A stretch of DNA of 21,208 nt from an uncultured Bacilli bacterium (GCA_934086815.1 CAKOIM010000016.1:1-21208); one strand, 5' to 3'. Positions 7,509 through 15,578 are shown, counted from the first letter of the stretch. Made by a program: numbers and translations. Notes: a model not told the origin generated them from the sequence alone.

Positions 7509-7843
7509 ATTATATACCTAAAGAAAGAGATATAGTATATATTGATTTTAGTCCGATTAAAGGACATGAACAAAATGGAGTGCGACCAGCGTTAGTTTTA
7601 AGTAATAATTTATTTAATAGCTTTACACATATGGCAATGGTATGTCCAATAAGTAAAAATAATAAATATTTTCCGACGCATTATGAATTAACAGATACTA
7701 AGGAAATACAGGGAAGTGTCTTATGTGAACATATTAGAAGTATTGATTATGAAAAAAGAAATATTAAATATGTTGACAAATGTAGTGAGGAAGACTTTAA
7801 AAATATAGTAGAATTAGTAAGTAGTTTTTTTGAAAAGGAGTAG
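7502..7843 (+). CDS. mazF: MazF/PemK-family mRNA interferase toxin
   Basis: A 113-residue protein, normal length for MazF. The N-terminus RDIVYIDFSPIKGHEQNGVRPALVLSN holds the family signature (loop with G-x-E-Q-x-G-x-RP), followed by VCPISKN and a downstream EHIRSID segment. MazF toxins are sequence-specific ribosome-independent RNases held in check by MazE. The ATG lies inside the mazE gene with an AAAGGGG site upstream, so translation is coupled. Its last codons contain the AAAAGGAG ribosome binding site of gltX, only 3 nt separating the two genes. No frameshift or lost motif is visible, so the pair looks intact. Confidence 0.92.
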   Translation: MVNYIPKERDIVYIDFSPIKGHEQNGVRPALVLSNNLFNSFTHMAMVCPISKNNKYFPTHYELTDTKEIQGSVLCEHIRSIDYEKRNIKYVDKCSEEDFKNIVELVSSFFEKE

Positions 7844-7846
7844 ATT

Positions 7847-9274
7847 ATGAAGGTTAGAACACGTTTTGCCCCAAGTCCGACAGGATTTATGCATATTGGC
7901 AATTTAAGAACAGCAATTTTTGAATATCTATTAGCGAAGAAATATGATGGCGATTTTATTTTAAGAATCGAAGATACGGATCAAACAAGAAAAGTGGATG
8001 GAGCAATAGATTTTATTTATAAAACTTTAGAACTTTGTGGGTTTAAAATTGATGAAGGTCCGATGAATGAAGGTAGTTGTGGACCTTATATTCAAAGTTT
8101 ACGTAAAAATATATACCAAGAGTATGCTAAGAAATTAGTGGAATTGAATAAAGCTTATTATTGTTTTTGTACAGAAGAAGATCTTGAAGAAATGCGAAAA
8201 AAAGCAGAATTACGTAAAAAGGCATTTTCATATGATGGAAGATGTTCACGGTTAAGTAAAGAAAAAATAGAAGAAAATTTAAAAAATGGTGTTCCATATG
8301 TTATTAGACAAAAAATGCCAAAGCTTGGAGAAACCATTGTTGAAGATATTGTATATGGTAAAATTAAAATAGATAACAGTATTTTAGAAGATCAAATATT
8401 ACTTAAAAGTGATGGATTACCTACATATAATTTTGCTAATGTAATAGATGATCATCTAATGGGAATTACACATGTAATTAGGGGAAAAGAATATTTAGAT
8501 CAAACTGCTAAATATAATTTGTTATATGAAGCATTTGGTTGGGAAAAACCTATTTATGCTCATGTAGCTATGGTTCTTGGTGAAGATGGAACTAAATTAT
8601 CTAAACGTAATGGGGATGCTTCATTTATGGATTTATATGATGAAGGTTTTTTACCCGAAGCTATTGTTAATTATTTAGTTTTACTAGGATGGAGTCCATC
8701 AAGTAATCAAGAAGTATTTAGTATGGAAGAACTTATTAAAAACTTTAGTGAAGAAAGAATTAGTAAATCTTCAAGTCAATATGATGTAAAGAAATTAGAA
8801 TGGTTTAATCATCAATATATTACAAAGATGAGTGATGAAGATTATTTATGTTGGGTTAAGAAATATTTAGAATTTGATGTTATGGAAAAAACTGATGAAT
8901 GGGTTAATACATTGTTATTAATTTATAAAAAGAGTTTAAATTATGGTAAAGAGATTAATGAATTAGTTAAGGGCTTCTTTAATGATAAATTTGAAATAGA
9001 TGCGGAAGCAGAAGAGTTTTTGAATAGTGATGAAAAAATTTTTGAAGTAATAAAAGTATTTAAGGAAGAATTAAATGCGTTAAATGAATGGAATATTGAG
9101 AGTATTAACAACATTATAAATAATGTAAAAGTAAAAGCTGAAGTAAAAGGAAAGTTGTTATTTATGCCAATTAGAATTGTATCAACTGGAGTTATGCATG
9201 GACCGGAATTAGCAGAAACTTTGTATTTAATTGGTAAAGAAGAAATACTTAATAGGTTAAATAATGAAAAGTAA
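7847..9274 (+). CDS. gltX: Glutamyl-tRNA synthetase
   Basis: A 475-residue class I aminoacyl-tRNA synthetase that charges tRNA-Glu (and in many Firmicutes misacylates tRNA-Gln for amidation). It begins RFAPSPTGFMHIGNLRTA with the HIGH-type HIGN at residues 16-19, and has KLSKR as the KMSKS loop. A Cys-rich stretch after residue 100 (CFC, then a Cys about 20 residues on) may bind zinc. The start ATG is 3 nt after mazF with a strong AAAAGGAG site. The end overlaps the next gene by 11 nt. In Bacillus the neighbourhood is gltX-cysE-cysS; here a small membrane protein stands in the cysE position. I see no T-box leader. Assignment is secure. Confidence 0.97.
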   Translation: MKVRTRFAPSPTGFMHIGNLRTAIFEYLLAKKYDGDFILRIEDTDQTRKVDGAIDFIYKTLELCGFKIDEGPMNEGSCGPYIQSLRKNIYQEYAKKLVELNKAYYCFCTEEDLEEMRKKAELRKKAFSYDGRCSRLSKEKIEENLKNGVPYVIRQKMPKLGETIVEDIVYGKIKIDNSILEDQILLKSDGLPTYNFANVIDDHLMGITHVIRGKEYLDQTAKYNLLYEAFGWEKPIYAHVAMVLGEDGTKLSKRNGDASFMDLYDEGFLPEAIVNYLVLLGWSPSSNQEVFSMEELIKNFSEERISKSSSQYDVKKLEWFNHQYITKMSDEDYLCWVKKYLEFDVMEKTDEWVNTLLLIYKKSLNYGKEINELVKGFFNDKFEIDAEAEEFLNSDEKIFEVIKVFKEELNALNEWNIESINNIINNVKVKAEVKGKLLFMPIRIVSTGVMHGPELAETLYLIGKEEILNRLNNEK

Positions 9275-9650
9275 AATAGGTTGGCTAGTTGTACTATTAT
9301 TAATTGCTTTATTAGGCTTTATTGTGTATTCTTTCTTTTTTGGTGGCGAAAAGATAAATAGTCATTTTGAAAGGGAGTTTACATTAAGTGTTAATGATTT
9401 GGCTTTAGTTGGTGATGAAGTATATGTAAAATTTTGGAAGATTGACGATACTAGATGTAAGGAAGTTACTTGCCAAAGAGAAGGTGAACAAGTAGTAAAT
9501 CTTGTAGTTATTAATAATCATCATATTAATTTTATTAAATTAGGTACTTTAGCTGAAACAATGAAAAAAATCAATAATGAATATGAAATATCTTTAATAC
9601 AATTAAATGAGGATAATGAAGTAACGTTAAAATTAGTTAAGAGTGAATAA
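9264..9650 (+). CDS. Small membrane-anchored protein with a D-T-R-C...C motif
   Basis: A 128-residue protein whose ATG overlaps the end of gltX by 11 nt. A single hydrophobic helix spans about residues 5-27; the remaining 100 residues should be extracytoplasmic and look beta-rich. The stretch DDTRCKEVTCQREGEQVV resembles the DSRCPxxVxCxWxGE motif of small extracytoplasmic domains known from many bacteria; this is recalled similarity, not a search result. The two Cys, five residues apart, could form a disulfide. It is followed after 9 nt by cysS. Function unknown. Confidence 0.75.
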   Translation: MKSKIGWLVVLLLIALLGFIVYSFFFGGEKINSHFEREFTLSVNDLALVGDEVYVKFWKIDDTRCKEVTCQREGEQVVNLVVINNHHINFIKLGTLAETMKKINNEYEISLIQLNEDNEVTLKLVKSE

Positions 9651-9659
9651 GGAGGATAT

Positions 9660-11048
9660 ATGAAATTATATAATACGCTTACAAGAAAGGTTGAGGAATT
9701 TGTTCCTTGGAATAGTGAAAGAGTTAGTTTTTATACATGTGGACCTACGGTATATCATTATGCGCATATTGGCAATATAAGAAATTATATAGGGCATGAT
9801 ATACTTGATAAGACATTAAGATATTTAGGATATAATGTTATAAGAGTAATGAATATTACAGATGTCGGACACTTAACAAGTGATTCGGATTCTGGTGATG
9901 ATAAAATGGTTTCTAAAGCTAAAAAAGAACATAAAACAGTTATGGACATTGCAAGATTTTACACGGATGCATTTTTTCATGATTTTGATTTAGTTAATAA
10001 TAGAAGACCTGATATAGTTAGTCCAGCAACGGCTAATATTGATGAATACATTAAAATTATTGAGAGATTACTAGAAAAAGAATATGCTTATAAGAGTGGG
10101 GGAAATATTTATTTTGACACTACGAAACTTGAAGATTATTATAAACTTACAAATCATAAAGTTGATGAAATGGTTGTGGGAGTACGTGAAGGCGTAGAAG
10201 AAGATGACAATAAAAGAAATCAAAATGATTTTGTATTATGGTTTACAAAGTCTAAATTTGATGAACAAGATTTAAAATGGGATAGTCCATGGGGACTTGG
10301 GTATCCGGGTTGGCATATTGAATGTAGTGGTATAAGTATTAAGTATTTAGGTGAATATTTGGATATTCATGGTGGTGGAGTAGATAATATTTTTCCGCAT
10401 CATACGAATGAAATTGCTCAAAGTGAGTCTTATTTAGGACATAAGTGGTGTAATTATTGGTTTCATAATGAACATTTAAATGATGAAACAGGTAAAATGA
10501 GTAAGAGTCATGGAGCTACATTAACAGTTAGTATTTTAAAAGAAAAAGGTTATAATCCATTAAGTTTTAGATATATGTGTTTACTTAGTAATTATCGTCG
10601 TCAATTAACGTTTTCATTTGATTCTTTAAGTGGAGCAGAAAATGCTTATAAAAAATTACTTTATAAAACAACTAGGCTAAAATTTGAACCAAGTGTTAAT
10701 GAAGAAGATTATAATTACTGGAATAATAAATTTATAGAATGCTTAGAAGATGATTTAAATACTGCAAACGCTTTAACAGTGTTATATGATTTATTAAAAA
10801 GTGATGTAAATGATGGAACTAAATATAAATTAGTCGGGGATTTTGATAAAGTTTTAAGCTTAAATTTGTTAAGTAAAGGTAATGAAAAAAACGTTGTTGA
10901 TGAAGAAATATTAAATAAAATTAATTTGAGAAATGAAGCTAAGAAAAATAAAAATTTTGAATTAGCTGATAAAATTAGAGATGAACTTTTAAAAGAAGGA
11001 ATTGTTTTAAGAGATACTAAAGATGGAACTATATATGAGGTTAAATAG
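9660..11048 (+). CDS. cysS: Cysteinyl-tRNA synthetase
   Basis: A 462-residue class I synthetase that charges tRNA-Cys. The zinc ligand Cys27 in YTCGPTVY is followed by the HIGH-type HIGN at residues 36-39. Further zinc-site landmarks are GWHIECSG and the GGGVDNIFPHHTNE segment; the KMSKS loop is present as GKMSKSHG. The C-terminal helical part (NLRNEAKKNKNFELADKIRDEL) is the usual tRNA-binding region. The ATG has a perfect AAGGAGGA site. The stop is immediately followed by the uppS start. Full length, assignment secure. Confidence 0.97.
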   Translation: MKLYNTLTRKVEEFVPWNSERVSFYTCGPTVYHYAHIGNIRNYIGHDILDKTLRYLGYNVIRVMNITDVGHLTSDSDSGDDKMVSKAKKEHKTVMDIARFYTDAFFHDFDLVNNRRPDIVSPATANIDEYIKIIERLLEKEYAYKSGGNIYFDTTKLEDYYKLTNHKVDEMVVGVREGVEEDDNKRNQNDFVLWFTKSKFDEQDLKWDSPWGLGYPGWHIECSGISIKYLGEYLDIHGGGVDNIFPHHTNEIAQSESYLGHKWCNYWFHNEHLNDETGKMSKSHGATLTVSILKEKGYNPLSFRYMCLLSNYRRQLTFSFDSLSGAENAYKKLLYKTTRLKFEPSVNEEDYNYWNNKFIECLEDDLNTANALTVLYDLLKSDVNDGTKYKLVGDFDKVLSLNLLSKGNEKNVVDEEILNKINLRNEAKKNKNFELADKIRDELLKEGIVLRDTKDGTIYEVK

Positions 11049-11747
11049 ATGAATATAAATCATTTAGCTATAATAGTTGATGGTAATGGAAGATGGGCAA
11101 AAAAAAGAGGTCTTATTAGAAGTGAAGGGCATAAAGCCGGAGCTAAGAATTTAGAGAAGTTAATATTATATATTTCACGAAATAAATTAGCTAATTATTT
11201 AAGTTTATATGTTTTTTCAACGGAAAATTTTGCTCGTGATGAAAAAGAAGTTAACTATTTAATGGAACTGTTTTTAAAGTGGTTTAAAACAGTAAAGGAT
11301 AAATATTCGAAAGAGAATATGAAAGTTTTATTTTCTGGAAATAAGGATTTATTAAATCGAGAAATTGTTGATGCCATAAAAAAATTAGAAGAAAATACAA
11401 AAAATAATACAGGATTAGTTGTTAATTTTTGTTTAAGTTATGGGGGAAGAGAAGAAATTACTACAATGGCTAAAAAGATAAGTCAAAAAGTATTAGATGG
11501 AAAAATAAATATTGAAGATATTAATGAAAAATTAGTTTCCGAAAATATGTATTATGAACTTCCGGATATAGATTTTTTAATAAGAACTAGTGGGGAAAAT
11601 AGAATAAGCAATTTTATGCTTTGGCAAATATCTTACGCAGAGTTTTATTTTCCGATGACTTATTTTCCAGATTTTGATGAAAAATGCTTAGATGAAGCGA
11701 TAAAAGAATATCAAAAAAGAGATAGAAGATTTGGTAAAATTAAATAA
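11049..11747 (+). CDS. uppS: Undecaprenyl diphosphate synthase
   Basis: A 232-residue cis-prenyltransferase that builds the C55 lipid carrier for cell-wall polymers from farnesyl diphosphate and isopentenyl diphosphate. Landmarks are IIVDGNGRWAKKRG (catalytic Asp), GHKAG, FSTENF and the C-terminal RTSGENRISNFMLWQ followed by YAEFYF. The ATG directly abuts the cysS stop; GAGG 8 nt upstream serves as the ribosome binding site. Usually uppS is followed by cdsA and dxr; here it is the last gene of the operon, closed by a strong hairpin. Retention of UppS implies that the cell makes an envelope polymer such as peptidoglycan. Assignment is secure. Confidence 0.95.
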   Translation: MNINHLAIIVDGNGRWAKKRGLIRSEGHKAGAKNLEKLILYISRNKLANYLSLYVFSTENFARDEKEVNYLMELFLKWFKTVKDKYSKENMKVLFSGNKDLLNREIVDAIKKLEENTKNNTGLVVNFCLSYGGREEITTMAKKISQKVLDGKINIEDINEKLVSENMYYELPDIDFLIRTSGENRISNFMLWQISYAEFYFPMTYFPDFDEKCLDEAIKEYQKRDRRFGKIK

Positions 11748-11748
11748 A

Positions 11749-11783
11749 AAGGACTACTTTCTTATAAAAGTAGTCCTTATTTT
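11749..11783. terminator. Bidirectional terminator between uppS and the convergent gene
   Basis: AAGGACTACTTT (11749-11760) and AAAGTAGTCCTT (11767-11778) form a perfect 12-bp stem with a 6-nt loop. ATTTT follows on the plus strand; on the minus strand the stem is followed by a T-rich tract (TTTATTTAA). It contains the stop codon of the minus-strand gene. Confidence 0.88.
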
Positions 11784-12502
11784 AATATTTGTAAAGCTAG
11801 TATTATTCCAAATGTAATTGTTGATAGAATAACTAGTAAAAAAGTTGAATATCCAGCAATACTTAATTGGTCTTGTTTTTTAAGTTTTTGTAAGTAAAGT
11901 TCATTTTCAGAAAATTCTAAGTCGCCCTTAAAGTTAGGGTTGGCTCTTGTAAGACTTAGACTCTTTTCTTGATTATTTGTATTAATTGTTGATGGAAAGT
12001 ATTTTTGATAGGCTTTAGTAAACACATCGGAAACACTGTCGTTAGTAAATTCATGCTTTTTAACTTTATTAATAACTTCGAGTCCTTTTTTAATATCTCC
12101 TAAGAAATTCTTGATTTTATCATTATTTATGTTTGTATCAAAAAAATATTTGTTATGTTCATACATTTGTAATTTTAAAGCTAATTTTTGAACATAATTA
12201 TCTATAAATTCAATTTCTTCTTCAGTAATTATAAATTGTTCAAATAATGAATTCATGTACTCAGATTCTGGTACATTATAATAAAATCCATTTTTAATAT
12301 AGAGAAAAATGTCATCTGGATTTAAATTAAAAATTATTTCATCAATCCGGCTTAAACCATATCCGTTTAACTTTACAAAATCTCCATTATATTGTAGTGT
12401 GTCAGTATTAGCATCATAAATAAAATCCTTTAGATTAGGATATTTTTTTTGATAATTAGCTAACACATTAAATGCAATTACATTATTATTTTCACTTTCC
12501 AT
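11777..12502 (-). CDS. Tail-anchored membrane protein of unknown function
   Basis: A 241-residue protein not recognised. The N-terminal 210 residues are soluble, rich in Asn, Lys, Asp and Tyr, with helical stretches around residues 85-115 and 125-150. One strong hydrophobic helix lies at the extreme C-terminus (SIAGYSTFLLVILSTITF...), so the protein is probably a C-tail-anchored protein facing the cytoplasm; there is no signal peptide. The ATG at 12502 has an AAAGGAG site and a near-consensus promoter. It is monocistronic, converging on uppS and diverging from ssb. No catalytic motif is visible. Confidence 0.75.
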   Translation of the reverse strand: MESENNNVIAFNVLANYQKKYPNLKDFIYDANTDTLQYNGDFVKLNGYGLSRIDEIIFNLNPDDIFLYIKNGFYYNVPESEYMNSLFEQFIITEEEIEFIDNYVQKLALKLQMYEHNKYFFDTNINNDKIKNFLGDIKKGLEVINKVKKHEFTNDSVSDVFTKAYQKYFPSTINTNNQEKSLSLTRANPNFKGDLEFSENELYLQKLKKQDQLSIAGYSTFLLVILSTITFGIILALQILK

Positions 12503-12522
12503 TTTAGTTTACTCCTTTGGCT

Positions 12523-12551
12523 ATTATAAGTTTACCAAAAAAAAGTGTAAA
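12523..12551 (-). promoter_or_regulatory. Sigma-A promoter of the tail-anchored protein gene
   Basis: On the minus strand TTTACA (12546-12551), a 17-nt spacer and a perfect TATAAT (12523-12528). The start near 12516 lies at the edge of the AAAGGAG ribosome binding site, leaving a leader of about 15 nt. Confidence 0.75.
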
Positions 12552-12656
12552 AAACAATATTTTTTAAAAATTTAAATTTTGAGTAGAAAACATCAAAAAA
12601 ATAATTATATTTGTAAAAAAATGGTATTTTGGTGTTTATATTTTAGATTTTGAAGT

Positions 12657-12685
12657 TTGCATTATTAATATATTACTGTTATTGT
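12657..12685 (+). promoter_or_regulatory. Promoter of ssb
   Basis: TTGCAT (12657-12662), a 17-nt spacer and TATTGT (12680-12685) preceded by TGT, an extended -10. The start near 12692 coincides with GAAAGGAGG. Confidence 0.5.
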
Positions 12686-12704
12686 AGAGTTGAAAGGAGG
12701 AAAT

Positions 12705-13040
12705 ATGCTTAATCATGTTGTTTTAGTAGGAAGACTTTCTAGTGATCCAATTGTTGAAACTAGTTCTAGTGGGAAAAAGTATACAATTATAAATTTAGCA
12801 GTCCCACGGGCTTTTAAAAATTCTAGTGGTGTTTATGAAACAGATTTTATTAGATGTGTTCTTTGGAATGGCATTGCATCTAATACAAGTAATTATTGCC
12901 ATAAAGGTGATATAGTAGGAATTAAAGGCAGATTACAAAATTATAGTTATGAAGTAGAAGATAAAAAGAAATATTTTACGGAAGTAATAGTAGAGAGAGT
13001 TACATTTTTAACAAGTGCAGAAAAAAAATTAGCGGAATAA
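12705..13040 (+). CDS. Single-stranded DNA-binding protein, short form without acidic tail
   Basis: A 111-residue OB-fold SSB: MLNHVVLVGRLSSDP at the N-terminus, then FIRCVLWNGIA and GDIVGIKGRLQ as landmark strands. I chose ATG 12705, 4 nt after AAAGGAGG; an upstream in-frame TTG at 12690 would put the ribosome binding site inside the gene. It ends shortly after the OB fold (SAEKKLAE) and lacks the acidic DDDIPF-type tip that recruits repair and replication proteins. In Bacillus the housekeeping SsbA has that tail, while the short competence paralogue SsbB lacks it, so this is probably a second SSB rather than the replicative one. It is not next to rpsF/rpsR, where the housekeeping gene usually sits. 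Confidence 0.92.
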   Translation: MLNHVVLVGRLSSDPIVETSSSGKKYTIINLAVPRAFKNSSGVYETDFIRCVLWNGIASNTSNYCHKGDIVGIKGRLQNYSYEVEDKKKYFTEVIVERVTFLTSAEKKLAE

Positions 13041-13060
13041 GAAATTTTTTGATTTTTTAG

Positions 13061-13066
13061 CATAAT
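13061..13066 (+). promoter_or_regulatory. Possible -10 of the deacetylase-like gene
   Basis: CATAAT matches five of six -10 bases and lies 7 nt before the GGAGG ribosome binding site. No -35 is seen, so this rests on spacing alone; read-through from ssb is the alternative. Confidence 0.25.
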
Positions 13067-13084
13067 TATTTATGGAGGTACTTT

Positions 13085-13861
13085 ATGAAAAAATTTCAAA
13101 TTGTCGGAGTATTATCCATTTTAATATTTAGTTTTTTTTATACGGAAAAAATAGCAAATTTAACTTTAGAAAAAAATGAAATTTATCAAAGTATTAAAGA
13201 TAATTATGAAGATTATAACGTTAATTATGTTAATGCGGAAATTATAGATAATAAGGTCATACCAGGACTAAATGGTAAAACTGTAAATATTAAATCTAGT
13301 TATTTTAATATGAAGGATATGGATGCATTTAATGAATATTATTTAAAATATGATACGACTTATCCTAAAGTTTCATTAAGTAATAACAAAGATAAAATAA
13401 TTGTATCTGGTAATAAATTAAAAAATGCTGTAAGCTTTGTCTTGGAATATGATGAAAAAATTATTAAATACTTTAATGAAAATAATATAGATGCGAGTGT
13501 TTTGGTAGATTTAAATACATTTAAAAAAGATGAAAAGTTAGAGCAAATAAATAATGAGGTTGATAAGTTTAAGACTTTGGATAGTTTACTTCATAAATAT
13601 AATAACAATAATAATATTTGTTATGCTTCAGGTAATAATGAAAAAATTTGTTTAGAAAACAAAAAATATTTGGTTAAGAGTGAAAAGGTTATTAACAATT
13701 CGACATTTATAAATATTAAAAACAATATAAATAGGGGTGACATATACTATGTCTCTAAAAATATAAATGTAAGTAATTTGAATCTTATAATTAAAAGTAT
13801 ATTATATAAAGATTTAGACATAATTAGATTAAGCAAAATGATAAGTGAAGAAAGAGATTGA
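13085..13861 (+). CDS. Membrane-anchored polysaccharide-deacetylase-like protein, apparently non-catalytic
   Basis: A 258-residue protein with an N-terminal hydrophobic anchor (about residues 5-21) and an extracytoplasmic body. The layout (VIPGLNGKTVNI, then KIIVSGN, KNAVSFVLEYDEKI, and NICYASGNNEKIC followed by KKYLVKSEKVINN) resembles a group of polysaccharide deacetylase-annotated proteins of low-G+C gut Firmicutes, from memory. The catalytic NodB motifs are not visible: the first (TFDDG-type) reads VLEYDEK, and no HxxxH metal-binding pair follows. It is therefore probably a structural or binding relative. The start has GGAGG 6 nt upstream. It precedes the RNase J2-like gene, which has its own promoter. 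Membrane anchoring is more certain than family. Confidence 0.55.
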   Translation: MKKFQIVGVLSILIFSFFYTEKIANLTLEKNEIYQSIKDNYEDYNVNYVNAEIIDNKVIPGLNGKTVNIKSSYFNMKDMDAFNEYYLKYDTTYPKVSLSNNKDKIIVSGNKLKNAVSFVLEYDEKIIKYFNENNIDASVLVDLNTFKKDEKLEQINNEVDKFKTLDSLLHKYNNNNNICYASGNNEKICLENKKYLVKSEKVINNSTFINIKNNINRGDIYYVSKNINVSNLNLIIKSILYKDLDIIRLSKMISEERD

Positions 13862-13886
13862 TTTAAAATAGGTTTTTTGGTATAAT
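13858..13886 (+). promoter_or_regulatory. Promoter of the RNase J2-like gene
   Basis: TTGATT (13858-13863), a 17-nt spacer and TATAAT (13881-13886) preceded by TGG (extended -10). The start near 13893 leaves a leader of about 41 nt. The 15-mer TGGTATAATTTGTTT recurs at the DUF1016 promoter (20184). Confidence 0.7.
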
Positions 13887-13933
13887 TTGTTTACCGAAGA
13901 ACTTATTTTTTTGAAATTGAAGGTGATAAATAT

Positions 13934-15568
13934 ATGAGTAAAATAAAGATTTTTGGTTTGGGAGGACTTTCTGAAAGTGGAAAGAATTCCTATGTCATTG
14001 AAGTAGATAATGATATCTATGTGTTTGATGCCGGAATAAAATTTGCAAGTGGAAACTTATTGGGAATAGATTATATTATGCCAGACTTTTCTTACTTAGT
14101 GAGAAATAAAAAGAGAATTAAAGGTTTATTTATAACCCATGGTCATCCGGAAAATATGGGCGCTGTGGCAGATTTACTTAAAGATATACCTTTTTTAAAA
14201 GTGTATGCTACAAAATTTACGAAATTTGCTTTAATGGAAGATGGCGTAAATGAAAGTAATATCGTTTTAATAAAACCTCATAAAAAGATAAATTTTGGAA
14301 ATGTTTCTATTTTTCCGATATCTGTTTCACATAGTTGTCCGGATTCTGTTATGTATGTAATTAATACTCAAGATGGAGCTATTTGCTATACTGGTGATTT
14401 TATAATAGACCCAAGTATGCAAGGGCCATATGATATGGATCTAGGTAAGATAGCTTATGTTGGTAAGCAAGGAGTTTTATGTTTATTATGTGAATCTTCA
14501 TTTGCTGAAAAGAATGGGCATACATCACCTAAACATAGGTTAGTAGATTTTTATAAAGATGTTATTAAGCATCATGATAAAAGAATATTATTTTCCGTTT
14601 TACCAACACATCAATACACAATAGCAGAAATATTTGAAGCTGCAAGTAATGAGCATAGAAAAATTGTTATAATGGGTAAACGTTTGCAAAATGTAGTGTC
14701 TTTTTCTCATAAAGAAGGATATTTGAATTTTAATGAAGATATACTAGGAGATTTATCAAATATTGAAGATGATAATGCAATACTATTAATAATGGATGAT
14801 AAAACAACTCCGTATGCTAATATGAATAAAATTTTAAGTGGTTATGATAAGTTCGTTAATTTGAGAAAAACTGATACAGTAGTTTTCGCGGAACCTCGTT
14901 ATGATAGTACTGAAAAAATATTAGTAAGATTACAAAATGAATTAGCAAAATTTGGATGTAATATTGAAACAATAGATAAAGATAAAGAAATACTACATCA
15001 TGGATCACGAGAAGACTTAATGTTAATGATAAAACTAATTAATCCAAAATATTATATGCCTGTAAAAGGGGAATATCGATATATGGTGAATAATGCTAAT
15101 TTAGCTAGTGTACTTGGAATACCTGATGATAACATTATATTGAAACAAAATGGAGAAATAGTTAAATTTGATAATGGAAAATTAGTAAGAGATTATTCTA
15201 AAATAAAAGTAAATGATGTCTTAATAGATGGAACTTCAAATGATGATATTGGAGATTTAGTTATTAAAGATAGAGAAATGTTATCAGAAAATGGAATAGT
15301 ATTAATAAGTGCTACGGTAGATAAAAAAGATAAAGTTTTATTAGTAGGGCCAGAAGTTACAACTAGAGGTTTTATTTATGTAAAAGATTCTCAAGATATG
15401 ATTAATGAAATAAAAGCAATTTGTGAAAATATAATTAATCGTAATATTAATCCAAAGTATATAGATTTTAATCAAATTAAAGTTGAAATAAGAGAAGAAT
15501 TAAGTAAGTACTTATATAATATTACAGAATGTAAACCTATGATTATAGCGGTTGTCCAAGAAGTATAA
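13934..15568 (+). CDS. rnjB: Ribonuclease J2-like protein with degenerate active site
   Basis: A 544-residue metallo-beta-lactamase/beta-CASP protein of RNase J length. The frame is clear: GGLSESGKNSYVIE, GIDYIMPDFSYL, SHSCPDSVMY, CYTGDF and GDIGDLVIKDREMLSENGIVLI. Key residues of the canonical enzyme are changed. The HxHxDH metal motif reads HGHPEN (69-74); the beta-CASP TGSQGEP-type segment reads MDDKTTP; the SGHGxxE region reads LHHGSRED (His356 retained); and PxHGEYR reads PVKGEYR (Lys378 for His). From memory, Bacillus RNase J2 carries similar changes (HGHDEN, PVNGEYR), is nearly inactive alone and works in complex with RNase J1. This is therefore probably the J2 partner, with a catalytic J1 elsewhere. 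The ATG has AGGTGAT 6 nt upstream. Confidence 0.88.
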   Translation: MSKIKIFGLGGLSESGKNSYVIEVDNDIYVFDAGIKFASGNLLGIDYIMPDFSYLVRNKKRIKGLFITHGHPENMGAVADLLKDIPFLKVYATKFTKFALMEDGVNESNIVLIKPHKKINFGNVSIFPISVSHSCPDSVMYVINTQDGAICYTGDFIIDPSMQGPYDMDLGKIAYVGKQGVLCLLCESSFAEKNGHTSPKHRLVDFYKDVIKHHDKRILFSVLPTHQYTIAEIFEAASNEHRKIVIMGKRLQNVVSFSHKEGYLNFNEDILGDLSNIEDDNAILLIMDDKTTPYANMNKILSGYDKFVNLRKTDTVVFAEPRYDSTEKILVRLQNELAKFGCNIETIDKDKEILHHGSREDLMLMIKLINPKYYMPVKGEYRYMVNNANLASVLGIPDDNIILKQNGEIVKFDNGKLVRDYSKIKVNDVLIDGTSNDDIGDLVIKDREMLSENGIVLISATVDKKDKVLLVGPEVTTRGFIYVKDSQDMINEIKAICENIINRNINPKYIDFNQIKVEIREELSKYLYNITECKPMIIAVVQEV

Positions 15569-15578
15569 AATATGAAAA

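Noticed and set aside
7247..7573. Minus-strand frame across mazE and mazF
   Set aside because: Shadow of a clear toxin-antitoxin pair on the other strand.
13871..13897. Shared 15-mer TGGTATAATTTGTTT as a mobile repeat (also at 20184)
   Set aside because: It is an extended -10 plus an AT-rich start region, so two copies are expected from promoter consensus alone.
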